A DNA stretch of 64,000 nucleotides from Pampus argenteus (GCA_036937835.1 CM072878.1:6054501-6118500); one strand, 5' to 3'; positions 34,841 through 48,806 are shown, counted from the stretch's first letter. Numbers and translations are program-made. The notes: a model not told the origin generated them from the sequence alone.

Positions 34841-35762
34841 TTTATGTATTTCCCAAAGGAAGAATCTGTCTTGTCTTCACCTTTTACTGTTTTGAAATTA
34901 GATCCACAGATAAGGTGTCATAAAGTCCTCTGCTTGTGCATTTCTTTGCTTGGGATTGAAGACTTGAAAAGAAAGCAGTTGTCAGCTGTTATATGCAGGG
35001 GGGAAACGTGCTCTCTTTGATGCTATCCAATAGGATCTCCTTTTGGTTTGAGAGTTTTTCCCTCGAAAATCTGTTGTTTTCGATGCCTGAGCTGCGCACC
35101 AGGAGGCGATGAGAGCCAGACTGCATGAAACAAGAGAGTAAAGTTAATACTGAGAACAAAAAAATAAACAGGATCATTAAAGTCAGGAAATAGACTATTA
35201 CACATATTTAGAGACTCTCCTATGCCCACAGTTCACGGATAATTACAGATAATTGCGATCATATCAATAGTACTAATAATAAAGAATGAAGGGAAAAGCC
35301 TCCAATGACCATTTGCAGCACAAATTTAAACTGTTTGGGTGAAGTTTGTCTTCAGTGGGGGTAAAAGTGAGAAAACACTTTCAATTTCCTTTAGTTGAAC
35401 CATTTTAACCCACATTATATTTGCAGTATTAAACGTATGAGATATAACAGCTAGATACTACATTACATATATGTATGTATTATTAAGGCATAAGTACGCG
35501 TTCATCTAAGTATGAAAAACAGGCACCGTACAAATAATTAGGCTGAGCTAATTGGTTTACTTTTTTTATTTAGTTAAAATAAATATCGGTTTTCAAACTA
35601 TCTATATGTCTATGGATGCCATAAGACTTAAAAAATGACGACTTAAGAGTCACTATGAACGTGTTAGTGAGCAGCAAGGGCGCAGTAAGCTCCTATGAGC
35701 ATATTATCGGACCAACACGGTAAAAAAAAAAAAAAAAGTTTTAAAAAAGTTTTTCACGCACC
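34841..35762 (-). other. s1pr5: Probable s1pr5 5' UTR exons and intron
   Basis: Reading the minus strand, a good acceptor (TTTCATGCAG) borders 35120, leaving about 280 untranslated bases before the ATG. A good donor (CTTTTACAG|GTGCG) sits at 35762/35761. A non-coding first exon ending at 35762, an intron of about 640 bases and a second exon holding the whole coding sequence would match the usual structure of S1P receptor genes. There is no transcript evidence. Confidence 0.4.
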
Positions 35763-36689
35763 TGTAAAAGCTTTGAAATATCCAGTAAAGAGTTTGGAGC
35801 AGCAGAAGTTCTCCCACGGCCGGAGGAGTTGAGGCTGTGTCGACGCTCAAACAGCGACATGCGTGGGTAGAGAACAGGGCAGGACTCAACATGCAGTGGG
35901 CTGGTCCATAATGTTTTTGCCCTTCAACGATATTCATCCCTCCCCTCCTGACCTCTCTTGAGTTCTGTTTTTTTGTGGTAATTTTTCGTTTGTTTTGGAT
36001 TCGCTTTAGCACATGAAATTCAAATTCAGATGTTCAGATGAGTTCGCCCTCAGGTTCAGTCAGGCTACTGATGTAATCAAGTATTAAGCTTGCCAAGTGT
36101 GTTTTTCCACCTACTGCGTTTGTATTTGATGTGTGTTTTTTTATATATATTATAATTAAGGCAGTATGTCATTATAGTTCTATGCTGTTCTTCGTGTTCG
36201 TCAGATTATGAAAAAAACAAACTACTCTCTCTTCCCTTCACTCTCCCACAGTCACTCAGATGTAAACCCAACTAAAACCTCAAGTTAATTTGTCTTTAAA
36301 AAAAAAAAAAAAAAAAAAAGTTTGTGAGAGTGGTGTGGTTGAAGTCTGTTTTTTCAGTTCTGAGACCCCAGGTTTCAAAAAGCAACTTTCTCACATATGC
36401 TTCATCTATTATATCTTCCAACTCACACATTAAAAGTGACTTTTTTCATTTTTTTAAAGTCTTTTTCTTAACTTGCTTTCACTGTTTAAAAGCTCTGGAT
36501 TGATATTATCTCTTGCTGTGCTAAAAGTGATAAAGAAATTAAGATGACTAATGCCGACTGGTGTTAAATGAGTTTAGTCACCTTCTATGTCTCATTGCAG
36601 TCTGTCACTAAACTGACTATCACAATAGCAAACACAGCTGGAGAGAAGCAGCACAAACAGGTTTATCCTCAAGCCCATTATATCAGCTT

Positions 36690-36972
36690 CAGATAACTAT
36701 TTTTCATGAGCATTTATCTGAAACAGTCAATTAATCAAGCAAAAAAAAATAATTAATACCTAAATACATCACAAAAGTGCTCATTGTAAACAGAATATCT
36801 TTGTGTTTTGGACTGTCGGTTGGGCAAAACCAGACATTTTCCTGGACTCTGGGAAATTGTGATCTGTATTCCTTAACTATTTTTTGACATTTTGTAGACA
36901 GTTTATCTTAAACTTGATAACTTGATAAGATTAATCAGTAATTAAAAAAAGAATCATTAGTTACAGCCTGAT
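36690..36972 (-). repeat. Family D repeat, reversed copy
   Basis: Ends GTTACAGCCTGA on the plus strand, the reverse of the start of the copy at 25012. It also contains AATATCTTTGTGTTTTGGAC and a TTGATAACTTGATAAGATTA stretch typical of this AT-rich teleost element. Decayed and without coding capacity. Confidence 0.5.
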
Positions 36973-38504
36973 TGTAGTGTTTGCACTTTGTGTTGCTCAT
37001 GACGTTGAACAACATTACCACAAAAAGATAAGTTGTAGTAAAGTTCCACAGGATGCATCAATATTCATATGTGAAAAATAAATAAATAAATGACGCAAAT
37101 CTGTTATTTGCTGTTATTTAGCTGAAACATTTTCCAACCTACAAACAATCATCAGTTCAGTTAAAAATGAGCGTGTACTGATGCGACTTCGGGGGAAATT
37201 ACGTGTGATGATGGTGAGTGAGTGAAGGCCGGACTCGGCCTTCTCTAAACAGGAAGCTGCTTCATTGTGCCTAGAAAGGAGTGGGATATCCTTGACAAAA
37301 ACACAGATGAGGTCACTGGTCAGAAGTGATACACTGATTATAGTGTGACGTCCAACACTAAGAGCACATAGTTGACAACTGACTCAATTTCCACAGCACG
37401 TATTAATGGAAGATTTCACACAATATGTTCACGGCAGACTCATATTGTCATCTAGTGGTCCTTTAACAGACTTGTTCTTATTTTAGCTTGGTCTGTTGAG
37501 CCTGACTGCTCCTCTTACCACACCTGCTGCTCGGGGGTCTTCATCTCCTTCAAGTGATTTCCAGTTGGTGTCTGCCTGGTTGTAGATGCTCTCTCGCATC
37601 CTCTGCTCTGCACCCCGAGGCCCACCCAAGTGATAACTAGGTTAAAAATGCTCCTCACGAGCCCTGTCAGCCCGGTGGCAGTTAACACCCCCGCTGTGAC
37701 ACTGTGACAAGCTCTCAGTGTGCCTCCTATTGATAAGTTAACACACAAAGACATGAGAGTAGGACTCTCTGCTCTGTTTTTTTTTTTACCCACACAGTAG
37801 GGATCTGCTCTGTCACTGCTTCGTCCCCCTTAGGCCACAAGCACAAACTTTTAGCACATAATAGGCAATCCGGACCCACCAGTCGTCTCACCGCCTGGGG
37901 GATTCTCTGTATACAGTATGTTCTGTCAAATACTCCTGGCTCAGGGTGATTTTTTCCTGTGACGTTACCACGCCTGCAGAAAGGAAGTTAGTCAGTCGTG
38001 CTTTTCTCATGAGAGACAGTTTTGTCTTCTTTCCTCGCTAATTGTCTGGCTGTTGTTTGGCAGTGACAGATGAGAGTAAATTATCCTAAAGTGACTGTTT
38101 CTTTTTTTTCTCTTACCGGACGGGTTTCACAGGTCATGTAACACTTCACCATATGTGGCTGCGGTGCATATGGTTTCACTTCATACTGAAAACCTTTTTT
38201 TTTTTTTTTTTCAAAAGCCAGGCAGAACGCACTAGAAACCGGTTGTATCTCTCTACTCCGGGGTGTTACTGGTGGTCCATATGATGAGAAATAACACCTC
38301 AAAGTCACATTCACACCTCTTGCTTACAGTTAGCACACACAGCGCTTATGCTTTTTGGACCTTTGAATCTAGAGTCAGGGTGTCGCAGGCTTTCATATGT
38401 TGGTTGGTACGGCAGACCCGTGTTTCACGTGTAACATTTAGGATGATGCGGTAAAGGAATTCTTTGACATTTTTGCTTATTTGCTCCATAACACTCTCAT
38501 GCAG

Positions 38505-38752
38505 TGTTGGAAAGTAACTTAATACATTTACTCAAGTACTGTACTTAAGTACAATTATGAGGTACTTGTATATTATTTGAGTATTTCCTTTTCATGCTAC
38601 TTTATACTTCCGCTCCACTACATTTCAGAGAGAAATATTGTACTTTCTACTCCACTCCGTTTATCTGACAGCTTTGGTTACTTTCCAGATAAAGATTTGA
38701 CACAGTGGATGATATAACAAGCTTTTAAAATACAACGCATTGATTAAACTAG
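38505..38752 (+). repeat. Family E interspersed repeat, left part
   Basis: Contains TTTACTCAAGTACTGTAC, TTAAGTACAA and CTCCACTACATTTCAGAG. It continues on the far side of the inserted element, from 39017 (TAAACTAGTTAACTG, then AACATGCTGCTC). A reversed, interrupted copy is at 30918-31560. Confidence 0.65.
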
Positions 38753-39016
38753 TGGTTTCCAACCTTTTTAGCTTTTGACGTCTTACAAAAATCAGTGGGT
38801 AGTTGGGGTCACATTTCAGAAGTCTATGAGTTGTTAACAGCTCCACCAAATAGTGATTTTTCTCTCTAAGCTTCTCACGTGGTTTCATTTCAATAAATGT
38901 TTAAATGATCCAATATTTCACCAAAAGAGAAAGAAAGAGTCCAAACACTGAAAACAGATTTGTATATCTGGTGACCCTTTGGAGGGGCCCGACCCCTAGG
39001 TTGGGAACCACTGGAC
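38753..39016. mobile_element. Non-autonomous hAT-like element (MITE) nested in family E
   Basis: The ends AGTGGTTTCCAACC and GGTTGGGAACCACT are near-perfect inverted repeats. TAAACTAG, 8 bp, occurs on both sides (38745-38752 and 39017-39024), the duplication length expected for hAT transposons, although the last bases of this octamer overlap the inverted repeat end. The 264-base body has no transposase. Class is inferred from ends and duplication length. Confidence 0.65.
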
Positions 39017-41971
39017 TAAACTAGTTAACTGTATATAAAGTAGTTGAAACTAGCTCCACCTCCAGCAGCTACAACAGTAACATGCTGCTCTAAGCTAACC
39101 GCACAACTAAATATAAAGATGACAAGTTTTAAATGGACTACTTATCGCTTTTACAAACAATATATGATTTGATGATTGTTAATTAGCAAGAAAAATGTCA
39201 AACTATTCCTTAGTAGTGACAGAAGTTTGATGACTTGAGGTTAAATCGAGGTGATGGATTTTTTTTTTTTTTTTTTTACTTCTGTTGGTGTGTGTTTGTC
39301 AGAGACAGACAGGATCCTGGGTGGTAAGAAGAAAAAAAAAAAGAACAACAACAGAGTCCAGTAAAAAAAAAAAGGGAAAACACAGGAATGTATATATATA
39401 AACTGTAATGCAGTGACCAGTGCTGTATTGGCTGCCAGAGATTTATGGGAATCCTAGAAATAGTCCTGCTTTGTCAAAGTCCAGCTTTTCTGCCACCCTG
39501 TTTCATGTGCAGCTGTGCCGGGCAATGACCTCGGTTCCAGCTCCTAATAAGGGAAAATGGCAAGAGCATATGTAAATGTTGGATGTGTTTCGTTTCCATT
39601 GCGTGCATGCTGTCCAGTATATTTCTGTCAGACGAGTTACCTGACTCTCCCCTCCAGACTCCAGTCTCCAGCTGCTCTGTCTGTATCTTTGTTGTCCTTT
39701 CTTTTCTTATCCTTAATGCCTCACAGTCAGAGCATTCGAATTCAGATCAGATTGCATCTACAACCTTCAACTCAAATATACACATTTACCCCAATAGGGC
39801 CACAGCACAATTTATTTAACTGTTTCTTCTGCTTCTCATGTAATTGTGTTCTTTCAATCATGCAAACAGATGCAAATCTTAAAAAAAAGGCCTCCAATTG
39901 TTTGTAAAACGTGACATTTACATACAGTGTGCTTTATTTAGTGGCTGTGTGGAATGTGTCAATTCTTTCACCAGAGCTGACTGTCTATTAGTGTTTTGCC
40001 TTGATCCAGACCTCATGTTTTTACAAGGAGAACACACTTGAAGTTTTTCATTAATGTTAAAGCCAAACAGTCTTTATAGAGTCTGCACAATAAAATTTAT
40101 TATCCTGATTTTAAACAAAGATGTTTTATTAAACATATATTCTTAAGTAGATATTTTTCACAGGGAGTCTGGAGGTGGAAAAGGCTTTGTTGGTTAAATT
40201 TGCTGTGGTCTGTGGGGATTTTTTTTTTCTTTTTTTTGGACAAATAAACACAGGAAGAGGCTGCCATTTGAGACCATTTTGATTAGACACAAAACCGGCA
40301 TATGTGAATGTCAGTCGTGTCTATATGAAAACACAAACATCCTCATTTCCTATGTAAACTTTGGCCAATTCTCAGTCTTATGCTTTCAAGTAGCTCTAAG
40401 CTCACAACTCCAGCCACACATTTTCCATATTGGAGATAAACTCAGTTATTTTCTGTTTATCCATGACATGACTCAGCACACTTACAGCTGTTTGTTACAA
40501 TCTATGAAAGCATTGCTGCAATTGCTATTAATCTTCTTGTCAAACTCTTCCTTTACATGCTTCTCGTGTTTCATATCCTCGAATGACAACGCTCAAAAAC
40601 CAAACTTCAAAACAATGTTTATTAGATCACAGAGTGTCAGTGACGACAGCTACAATCTTTCTTTCTTCTATAAACCATGAACGCTTTGTTTTATTTCATG
40701 TTGGGGATTTTTCTCGTGACGTCCGTTCCCCCGTTTTTAACATTTAACCTTCTACCCTTTACCCTCTCCCGGTCCCACATTCTCTGATAAACCCTAAAAA
40801 GGCATAAGGTCACCGACGATGAAGAGGCATTCTTTCCTTATAGGGTTTCTCTGTGAAAGTAGAAACCTTCAAACTCCAGTTTACATTATTTTCATTTTTT
40901 TTTTAAATTATGGGTTTTTAAAACCAAACTGGGTATGAAGTCAAAAATGTATGATGGTCAATCTTCCTAAAAGGTTGACATCATTTTCATTGAGACTTTG
41001 AGAGACTTTGATTTACAGATCAGTGGGCACTGACTGGCTTTCTCAACTTCTAATACATATGTATTTTTTCCACAATTAGCTGTCAGGGGGGCGAGATCTG
41101 AATAGTTTATGAAAGCATGTTTTGTTCATACAGCCGTGGTTTGGGATGAGTTCATCTTGGAGGACAGAATGGAAGAAAGAGCTTTCCCACATCGGGGAAA
41201 GGAAAAGGGGAGAAGAGGGTGGGGAGGAATGTGTGACAGGCTGCATGGTGGAGATGAGTCATGAGAAGTAGTAACTGGCCCCTGTGAAATTTATTCAAAC
41301 TTCCTTAATTACGGACAAGCCAACAGCCCACCAGCGCTCTCAGTTGGGGGGTCAGATTCTCGCAAAAGCTCCTTTTACTTCTACACAGAGGAAGCGTGGG
41401 CATGTTGCATGGGGGCGGCGGGATCCAGAATACAGTCATGAACAGCCTCTTTTGTGTGATGACGATGTTGGGAAAATTCAACATCCCTTTCTGGGACAGA
41501 TCCTTGGTATTTATCCAGGTTTCAGTTACCCACTGATACAAATCAGAACAGAACATTGGGGTTTGTAATGCCGAACATGTCCTGTAAGCCTCCGTGGTGA
41601 CTTGTGTTGTTTATTAGATCACCAAAACCAAACAAATTTGTTGGGTTTTATTTGCTGCTTTCCCAAAGACAAAGCACTTCCACCGGGGCGTTAAATCAGT
41701 GAATTAAATCCTGGCTGTATATAAAGGAAGCCAAGGAGCAAACAGGTAGGAGCAGATTAGCAATACAATAGCAATCTAATATGAATTCAGGAAATGTAAC
41801 GGATATTAGCCAGACGGAAGGATTATAAATGAGTCTTATCACTGACACAGCAAATGATGTAGTAGTGATTTTAGGGTACTTAGTGTGTTGGTTAAAAATA
41901 CCCTCTTACAACACTCCATTGTCTCCGTTGAATAGCTTTACCTTTCAGCATCCACTCCCAAGAGCCTATCA

Positions 41972-41998
41972 CCACACACACACACACACACACACACA
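41972..41998. repeat. (CA)n microsatellite
   Basis: About 13 uninterrupted CA units. Confidence 0.9.
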
Positions 41999-42709
41999 TC
42001 TCTATTCACCAAACCATTGTATAACCAGTGAAAATAAGGCTGTAAATTTCACAGCCCAGTCTTGAGAGGCCGACTTCCTATCAGGAAGGCTTTTCTTTGA
42101 AAAAATGCAACAAAACCCAACAAAGCTGATAAGCTAAAAGGCACAGCCATATTGGGTAGTCAGTGCTGGACAGACTGATTACACTTAATTGTTAATCTCA
42201 TTTGTTTTCTCTGACACAGTATTTGTGACCCACTTGTCACAAGTAGCACATATACTATATATATCTACAAAGTTTTACCAGTTCAAACAAATACTTACTT
42301 TGTTTCCAGATTAGTGCTTTTAGGTGACCTGAATTGGTAAAATCATTCATTAATTTGTGAGAAAAAAAAGTAAAGATTAGAAGAAAGTCTGAAAAAATGA
42401 ACATAATTTTATGTTCAGCGTGTATTTTAGACTTCGGAGACAGCGACAATCTCACCTCAAGCTCCATTTAGTGGCTGTTCTGGAGGTGTGTAAAACAACT
42501 GAGGCAACTTCATCTGCTGATAAAACATCATGTAAAACGATCAGTTGTGTCAAACATAATTTTATTTAGCAGAAAATGTCTTTTCTTGTGTTTTTCTGTC
42601 CTGTTAATTATGGCGCTCTTGACTTTAATCATGCTGTCAATACTGGTGATTGTAGCACAGCGTAACTTTGTCTATGAAGATTAAATGAATCTAAAGAATG
42701 AATTGAAGG

Positions 42710-42897
42710 TTAACATTTTAGAAAATACAAGACTGATGCTATTTACATGTCTGTACAGTAAATATAAAGCTACCATCAGAAGCTAGTTAGATTAGCATAG
42801 ATTGTAAGTGGGAAACAGCTAACCTGACCAAAAGTTGCCAATATTACTATAGGTTTTTATACAGTGTTAATTGGTGAGCTTTAGCAGGGCTGGTAGA
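42710..42897 (+). repeat. Family A repeat (copy 2)
   Basis: Shares TAAATATAAAGCTACCATCA, GAAGCTAGTTAGATTAGC and GGGAAACAGCTAACC with the other family A copies, with many substitutions. It abuts the reversed family C element. Confidence 0.6.
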
Positions 42898-42937
42898 CAC
42901 ATGTTAAGCTTGCTGTTTTCAGTAAACCAAGTAAACT

Positions 42938-43197
42938 GGCTGACATGAAACTTGCCCACCAAAAAACCTTTTAACAGGGAAAAAGGTGGAAAAAACCTCA
43001 GGAAGAGCCACAGAGGAGGGATCCCTCTCCCAGGACGGACAGACGTGCAATGATGTCACATGTACAGAACAAATCAACACACACATACAGTATTGTATAC
43101 TCATAATAAATTATAATAAATTACAATGGATGATAAACTGAGAATGGTTTGCAATGAATGATGAAGTTAGTTAGTAGTAGTAGTAAGTTAGTAACAT
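42938..43197 (-). repeat. Family C retroposon-like repeat, reversed copy
   Basis: 43080 down to 42938 matches the first 140 bases of the body at 18590 and 45508. The match to the copy at 45380 continues upstream to about 43160 (TCATCATTCATTG and TTGTAATTTATTATAA on the minus strand). The 3' tail end is missing. The upstream side runs straight into the GATA array. Confidence 0.7.
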
Positions 43198-43380
<183 letters not shown>

Positions 43381-45379
43381 TGATGGATTGATGGATTGAT
43401 GGATTAGATAAATCAATTTCCTGTGGCCATTTGTATTTCATGTGGCCAATATGTGGTATGTGACAATCCAAACAAAAGATCTCCCAAGAAGCAAGAGTAA
43501 AAAACACTATATGTATGATATCATGTGGACACCATAAAGTCTGACTTCTTCCCATCGTTCGTGTACTTCTGCTTATATTTGAGGCGCATTTTCTGAAGTA
43601 AATATAATGTGTACATTGTTCCATAGTGGTTCCAAAAAAAGCCAAGCAGAAACCCTTCATTACTAGCGCGCTATGTGAGTGTGGTGTGGGCCCATGCGGG
43701 GGAAACCAGAAGGCTGTTTGGCTCACCCAGACCATCACAGAGGCCAGGCCGGGTATGTTTCACTGATCCTGTACTTAACTAAAACCAAAAGTATTGTTAT
43801 TCCCTCTCTGGTTTCATGAATTTCGGTCATAAAAAGACGAGAAACAAAGGGAACACTGGCCCATCAGGAGGCACTTTGGATGGATAACGCTTCAAAGTGT
43901 GTTAAAAGTTCGTAGTCAGTCCAGTCACTGTAATAAGGTAGAAATAATGATGGATCTCTTTCTCTCAGGTCTTGGATCAGTAGTCATTTTTGGTTGTGTA
44001 TGTTTACTTGCTCTGCCCTTTTCCCTTACTATGTCATCTCTTGTGGCCGGAGCAAAGAATGTGTGTAAAAGCATTACTGCAATACAATAACCTGGTACAC
44101 ACAACCAGCAGAATAGGTCACTTGGCAGTCATAGTGCTGATAAACCCGCTACAGGAAGTGAATTGCTCAACATTTTGGTTCTTGTGTTTTTATTGGCTGA
44201 CACATGTCCAACCTCTGGAACCTATTAAAACCAGCTTAGCTTGGCGCGCACACACATCTTTTTCACACACACAGACATAATTATAAAGTGTGAATGCTCA
44301 CACAATCACACATTCTGTATACGCGTACCAAAACACACCATGTGAAAGCTGAGTTATTGAACTTGCCTGCAGGCTGCACACTTGATACTCTGGTGTGATT
44401 TAGATGCAGCAGCAGGCGCATTGTACGTCACAGACGCAAATTGTACTTTTATTTTTCCATCCTTACATTCACCCGCTCATGAGGCTGATCTCACTGTTAA
44501 TTTCTGCTGATCCGTACAAAAAGGAAAATACCTATTATGCTTGTGCTATATGTGACTCAGATAAAGGCTGTGGGAACTGCGCAGGTTTTGACAACATTGT
44601 GAAACCATGACTCAAAATATTACGCCAAACATTAGCCTTAACCAAAATGATTTAACATAACCTTACTCAAACCTATAGAGTCTTCTATATATTTTTAATG
44701 ACAAGATGAAGAAACCAACACTAAATTTATCCTGTGTAGATAAAGCCTGAAATATCTTGTCCATCTGTGCCCATTGTTATCCAAAAACTATTAAAACACA
44801 TCAATGAGCCACATTGTTTCAGTGGATGACATATTCCTTCATTACCATGAACACAATCCCACAAACACTGTCCTGCTGTGGGAAATACTCACTAGAGCAC
44901 CAAATGAGAATAAATCCATGACTGACAATAGTTAAAATTTACTTTTGTTTGAGTAGTGTTTCCTGTAAAAACTACTGTATCCCAGCTGTTGTAGGAGTTG
45001 ACTGAGGCTTTTTCTTTAAAACTATACTCTATAGGTAGTGAGAGACACATTGTTGTGTCTATAGAATATCCTTTAAAAATAGTATATTTCAGAGTAGTTT
45101 ACTGATTTAATTTCAAACTGTAGAATGTAAAAAAAAAACTGCAAGTAAAAAACTGATTTTTGGCCACACAAGGACAAGTTGTGAACACAACACTGAAAGA
45201 AAATCACCTTGTTACAAACAGTTTTCCTGATTTACACATTTAGCAGACATGGACCGACATTAGCATGAATCAGAAGCTGCTGCTGTGGTCCTGCGTGGCG
45301 TCTTCTGCATGTGTTGTCACCGCCATCATTGTTACCATATCCCCATTACAGATTATAGTTAGTTAATGATTTGCTACTG

Positions 45380-45759
45380 TGCATCTGTATCTCTATCACA
45401 AGTTTCACTGTTACTGTAACAATTCATCATTCATTGTAAACATTCTAACTTTATCATTGTAATTCATTATAATTGATTGTGAGTGTACAATATGTGTGTG
45501 TTGATTTGTTCTGTACATGTGACATCATTGCACGTCTGTCCGTCCTGGGAGAGGGATCCCTCCATTGTGGCTCTTCCTGAGGTTTCTTCCACCTTTTTCC
45601 CTGTTAAAAGGTTTTTTGGTGGGCAAGTTTTTCCTCACTCGAATCGAGGGTCTAAGGACAGAGGGTGTCACTCCCTGTACAGATTGTAAAGCCCTCTGAG
45701 ACAAATGTATTTTGTGATTTTGGGCTATATAAATAAAATTTGATTGATTGATTGATTGA
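45380..45759 (+). repeat. Family C retroposon-like repeat, longest copy
   Basis: The longest of three copies. The first 125 bases (to about 45505) match only the reversed copy at 43080-43197. The rest differs from 18590-18836 at only a handful of positions. It ends in a (TTGA)n tail (45739-45759) after GGGCTATATAAATAAAAT. The tail and the near-identity suggest a fairly recently active LINE-mobilised family. Confidence 0.75.
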
Positions 45760-47364
45760 AGTTGTATTTCGAGCCTGTGGGTTCATCACAACTTTCACAT
45801 TACACATAGTCTTTTGGCCCTATTGTCATTCTAAAATATGGATTATAGCTGCTTTAAAATAGAAACAATTCAAAGAAACACTCGCAGGACTCCAGCTGCT
45901 GTCAATGATTGCATATTTCTATGCCTCTGGGCAGTATAAGGCTGACAGGGCCCAGCACCCTGCTGTCTTGAGTGCTGGCTGTGTTACTGTGAGCTGGGAA
46001 GTTATGCGAGGTATTCCACTGTAAAACCTAACCAGGACACAAGGAGTATATTCTACCAGCCTAATATCTGCCCCTTGGGGCTGAGTAACTGTAGCCTTGC
46101 ATGAAAACACTTGCAGCTTCTCACCTCAACCTCAGATGTCTGTTCCCAGGGTTCCCGAAACTCTCCAAAACCTACGTCATCTGGACACTTTGACAGAGAA
46201 GAGTCACAGCTCCAAGTAATCATATTGTGTTACATTTTTTGTTGATATAAAATTGGCATGATGAGCTGTCTAAATGGAAGGGAGAGCTGTGTCACTGCAG
46301 AAGGTCATTTACTTGAACACATGGTTGCTGTTACTATTATCATGATTAGCCTTTGAGATTCCCAGTTCTTCTGGTCTGATCTTTGGAAGCGTCTCCGGTG
46401 TTCTCGTCTTGTATCAATTCAAGCCAATTATCCCCTAATCCCTTTCCCACTGTCCTCTCTCCCCCTTCTTGTGAGTCACATGTTTATACATGATTCTCTC
46501 ACCAGTTTTAGGCAGATGCCGGCCTTTAATCACTATAAACAGATCATTGCGGTGTTCAAGTTGAATGGGGCTTAAAGATCAGATGGGTTTTTTTGTTTAA
46601 AATACAAGGTTTTATTGGAAAACTTATGAGGGAGATGATTGAGCAGAGCAGGAAGGATGGGAAGCTGGGTTTTTAGTACTGTTTGGATTCCAGTGGCTTT
46701 AATGAGATGATCCTGCTTCCAGCCAACTCAGTCAGAGCGCCTGCTGCCATGTGTGTATTATTAGGATTTGAGTATTCTGGTCAACAACAAGGAAAGAAGA
46801 TTCTGGACGGCACATGTAGCTTCTCTTGGAGAAAACTAGCCTGCATACCCCAATACATACTGAGGCCCGATAGTCATGATGTATGCAGGTCATTGGTCAT
46901 AATTCTCCCAAGACTCACTGTCCCATATGCAGATTTTGTGAGCTCTTCCTCTCCATCCATTTTTATAAATATTTGACCTACTTATTTTGCATTCTTCATT
47001 CTTCCTGCAGACTATTTATCGCTGTCACATAACTTGGTATCTGTGGTAGGAAATGAGCAGCTTGGTCATTAATATTACACACTTCGGCTTGTCAAGGAAG
47101 TCATTAAATCCATAAATCAGTGTGACAGAGTGGTTAATAGGAATAGGTGTTTATAGGAATGGCTCACCGCTGCTCATGTGTATGTTAAGCCAACATCTTT
47201 CAAATACACCTAATATTCACAGTACTTTATATTTGCAGAATATGTTCAGATCTAAAAACATTACTCACATGTCAAGAACATGTAAAGAGAGTGTTGAGGT
47301 CCTGTCATCTTACCTTAATCAGGCTTCGTTTTTGCTACCAGCTAAATTAATATTTAGACATTTT

Positions 47365-47600
47365 AGGATACACACTTATTCACTCTCTCGCTGAGAGTTA
47401 AATGAGAAGATTGATACCGCTCTCATGTCCGTACAATAAATATGAAGCTACAGCCTGCTGGCAGCTAGTTAGCTTAGCTGGAAACTGTTGGAAACAGCTA
47501 GCCCGGTTCTGTCCAAAGGTAACAAAATCCACCCACCAGCACCTCTAAAGCACTAAAAAATAATTACACATTATATATATCTTATTTAATCTGTACAAAA
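47365..47600 (+). repeat. Family A repeat (copy 3)
   Basis: Best preserved copy in its middle part: GAGAGTTAAATGAGAAGATT, AAATATGAAGCTACAGCC, CAGCTAGTTAGCTTAGC and CCACCAGCACCTCTAAAGC. Followed directly by a family B copy at 47805. Confidence 0.65.
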
Positions 47601-47804
47601 TCTGAAGTGTATAAACAACAGGTTGTGGTTTCATGATGGATTATGTGTGAGACTATTCGCTGGAGTCGGAACACCACCTACAACTATAACGTGTCATTTT
47701 TACTCTTCAGTTTTTTGATTGGAACAAGGCCGATTTTTTTTTTACTGTTTGAGTTTATCTTGTGTTTTAGCTAACAGCATATCATTCTGTCAGTCAGTCC
47801 AGAC

Positions 47805-48165
47805 TGACATATCTCTGGATGGATTTACAAACAATTTCATAAAGACATTCATGGTCCCCAGAGGATAGAAGCTCATACCTTCTCGAGTGATTCCCTGACT
47901 TTTCATGAAGCAGCGTCATCTAGTCAAACTTGTCTCAATACCTGCAAAACTGCAAGGCGTTCTCATCAACCTCAGCTGTATCATACCTGCTGAACAACAG
48001 CAGAATTCTTGTTGTGAACGTGTTAGCACGCTGATGTTAGCATTTAGCTCAATACAAGAATGGCTGTAGACTTTTAGTCTTGTAGATATTATTTTTACAT
48101 TTGTAAATGTTCTATATGTTGTCATCCTTGCGTTTTTTTAGTGAATAAATCTTTTCTGACAAAAA
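47805..48165 (+). repeat. Family B repeat (copy 3)
   Basis: Contains GACATTCATGGTCCCCAGAG, TTCCCTGACTTTTCATG and TGATGTTAGCATTTAGCTC in the order seen at 8918-9390 and 62265-62690. Confidence 0.6.
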
Positions 48166-48806
48166 AAAAGCAAACTAGAGAATAAAATTGAGGTTACATG
48201 AGGTCTACATATGTTCTGTGCAGCTCCTTCTTGTTGAATATCTAGATGATTACTGATTGGGTGAGGTACTTTCTATTTTTTTTGGTTCTCCTTTTTTGAG
48301 CTCGTATAAATTAAGTGTTTAATTTGAGGTTATGGTTTCTGATTGTCTGCTGTGGCCCAAATATGAATATGTGACATGAATATAGAAAAGCTGACGTTAG
48401 AGGCAGCTTTTTTAAAAATGGCTCTGCTGTAGAAAAAGTCTTCCTCTTTAGTTGCAGAACACAAGTTAAGCTACCTTGTCAGTGTAAATTTGCAAGTTGT
48501 GACCTGAGTATTTTCTGTGGAAGGACAATGTGGCAGAGGGAGGTTTTTTTAAAGGTTTTATTAATTATGGTTTAACACTTTGCTTCTTTGTGTACGTATA
48601 AATGAAAGGTAATGCATGGAATTACACATGCACGTCACAGGTTTGCATTTTTCCTCTTATGAAACTTCTTCGTTCCTTCTTCAATCATCATATCCTTCAC
48701 CATAAAACACACTCAGTCTGTGAGTAAGCAAAAAGAGGAAGAGGAAGAACAAAGCGTCTGATTCATGTTTTGTAGTTTTAATGACTCCACATCACACAGA
48801 ACCCTG

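Larger units (their letters stand above)
35900..41000. other. Gene-free interval upstream of s1pr5, part 1
   Basis: No gene seen. Contents: a poly(A) run (36299-36319), a reversed family D copy (36690-36972), a family E element with a second element inside it (38505-39060), poly(T)/poly(A) runs near 39259 and 39330-39374. Open frames are at most about 130 residues and have no domain or splice support. Conserved regulatory DNA for s1pr5 could lie here, but I cannot show it. Confidence 0.5.

Noticed and set aside
37515..37793. A 92-residue minus-strand frame
   Set aside because: No domain, signal or splice context that I can recognise, and its composition looks like random frame.
42919..43104. 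Similar short frames at 42919-43104 (minus) and 45483-45689 (plus), sharing CSVHVTSLHVCPSWERDPS
   Set aside because: They match because both sit in copies of the family C repeat; the frame is short and not preserved beyond the repeat.
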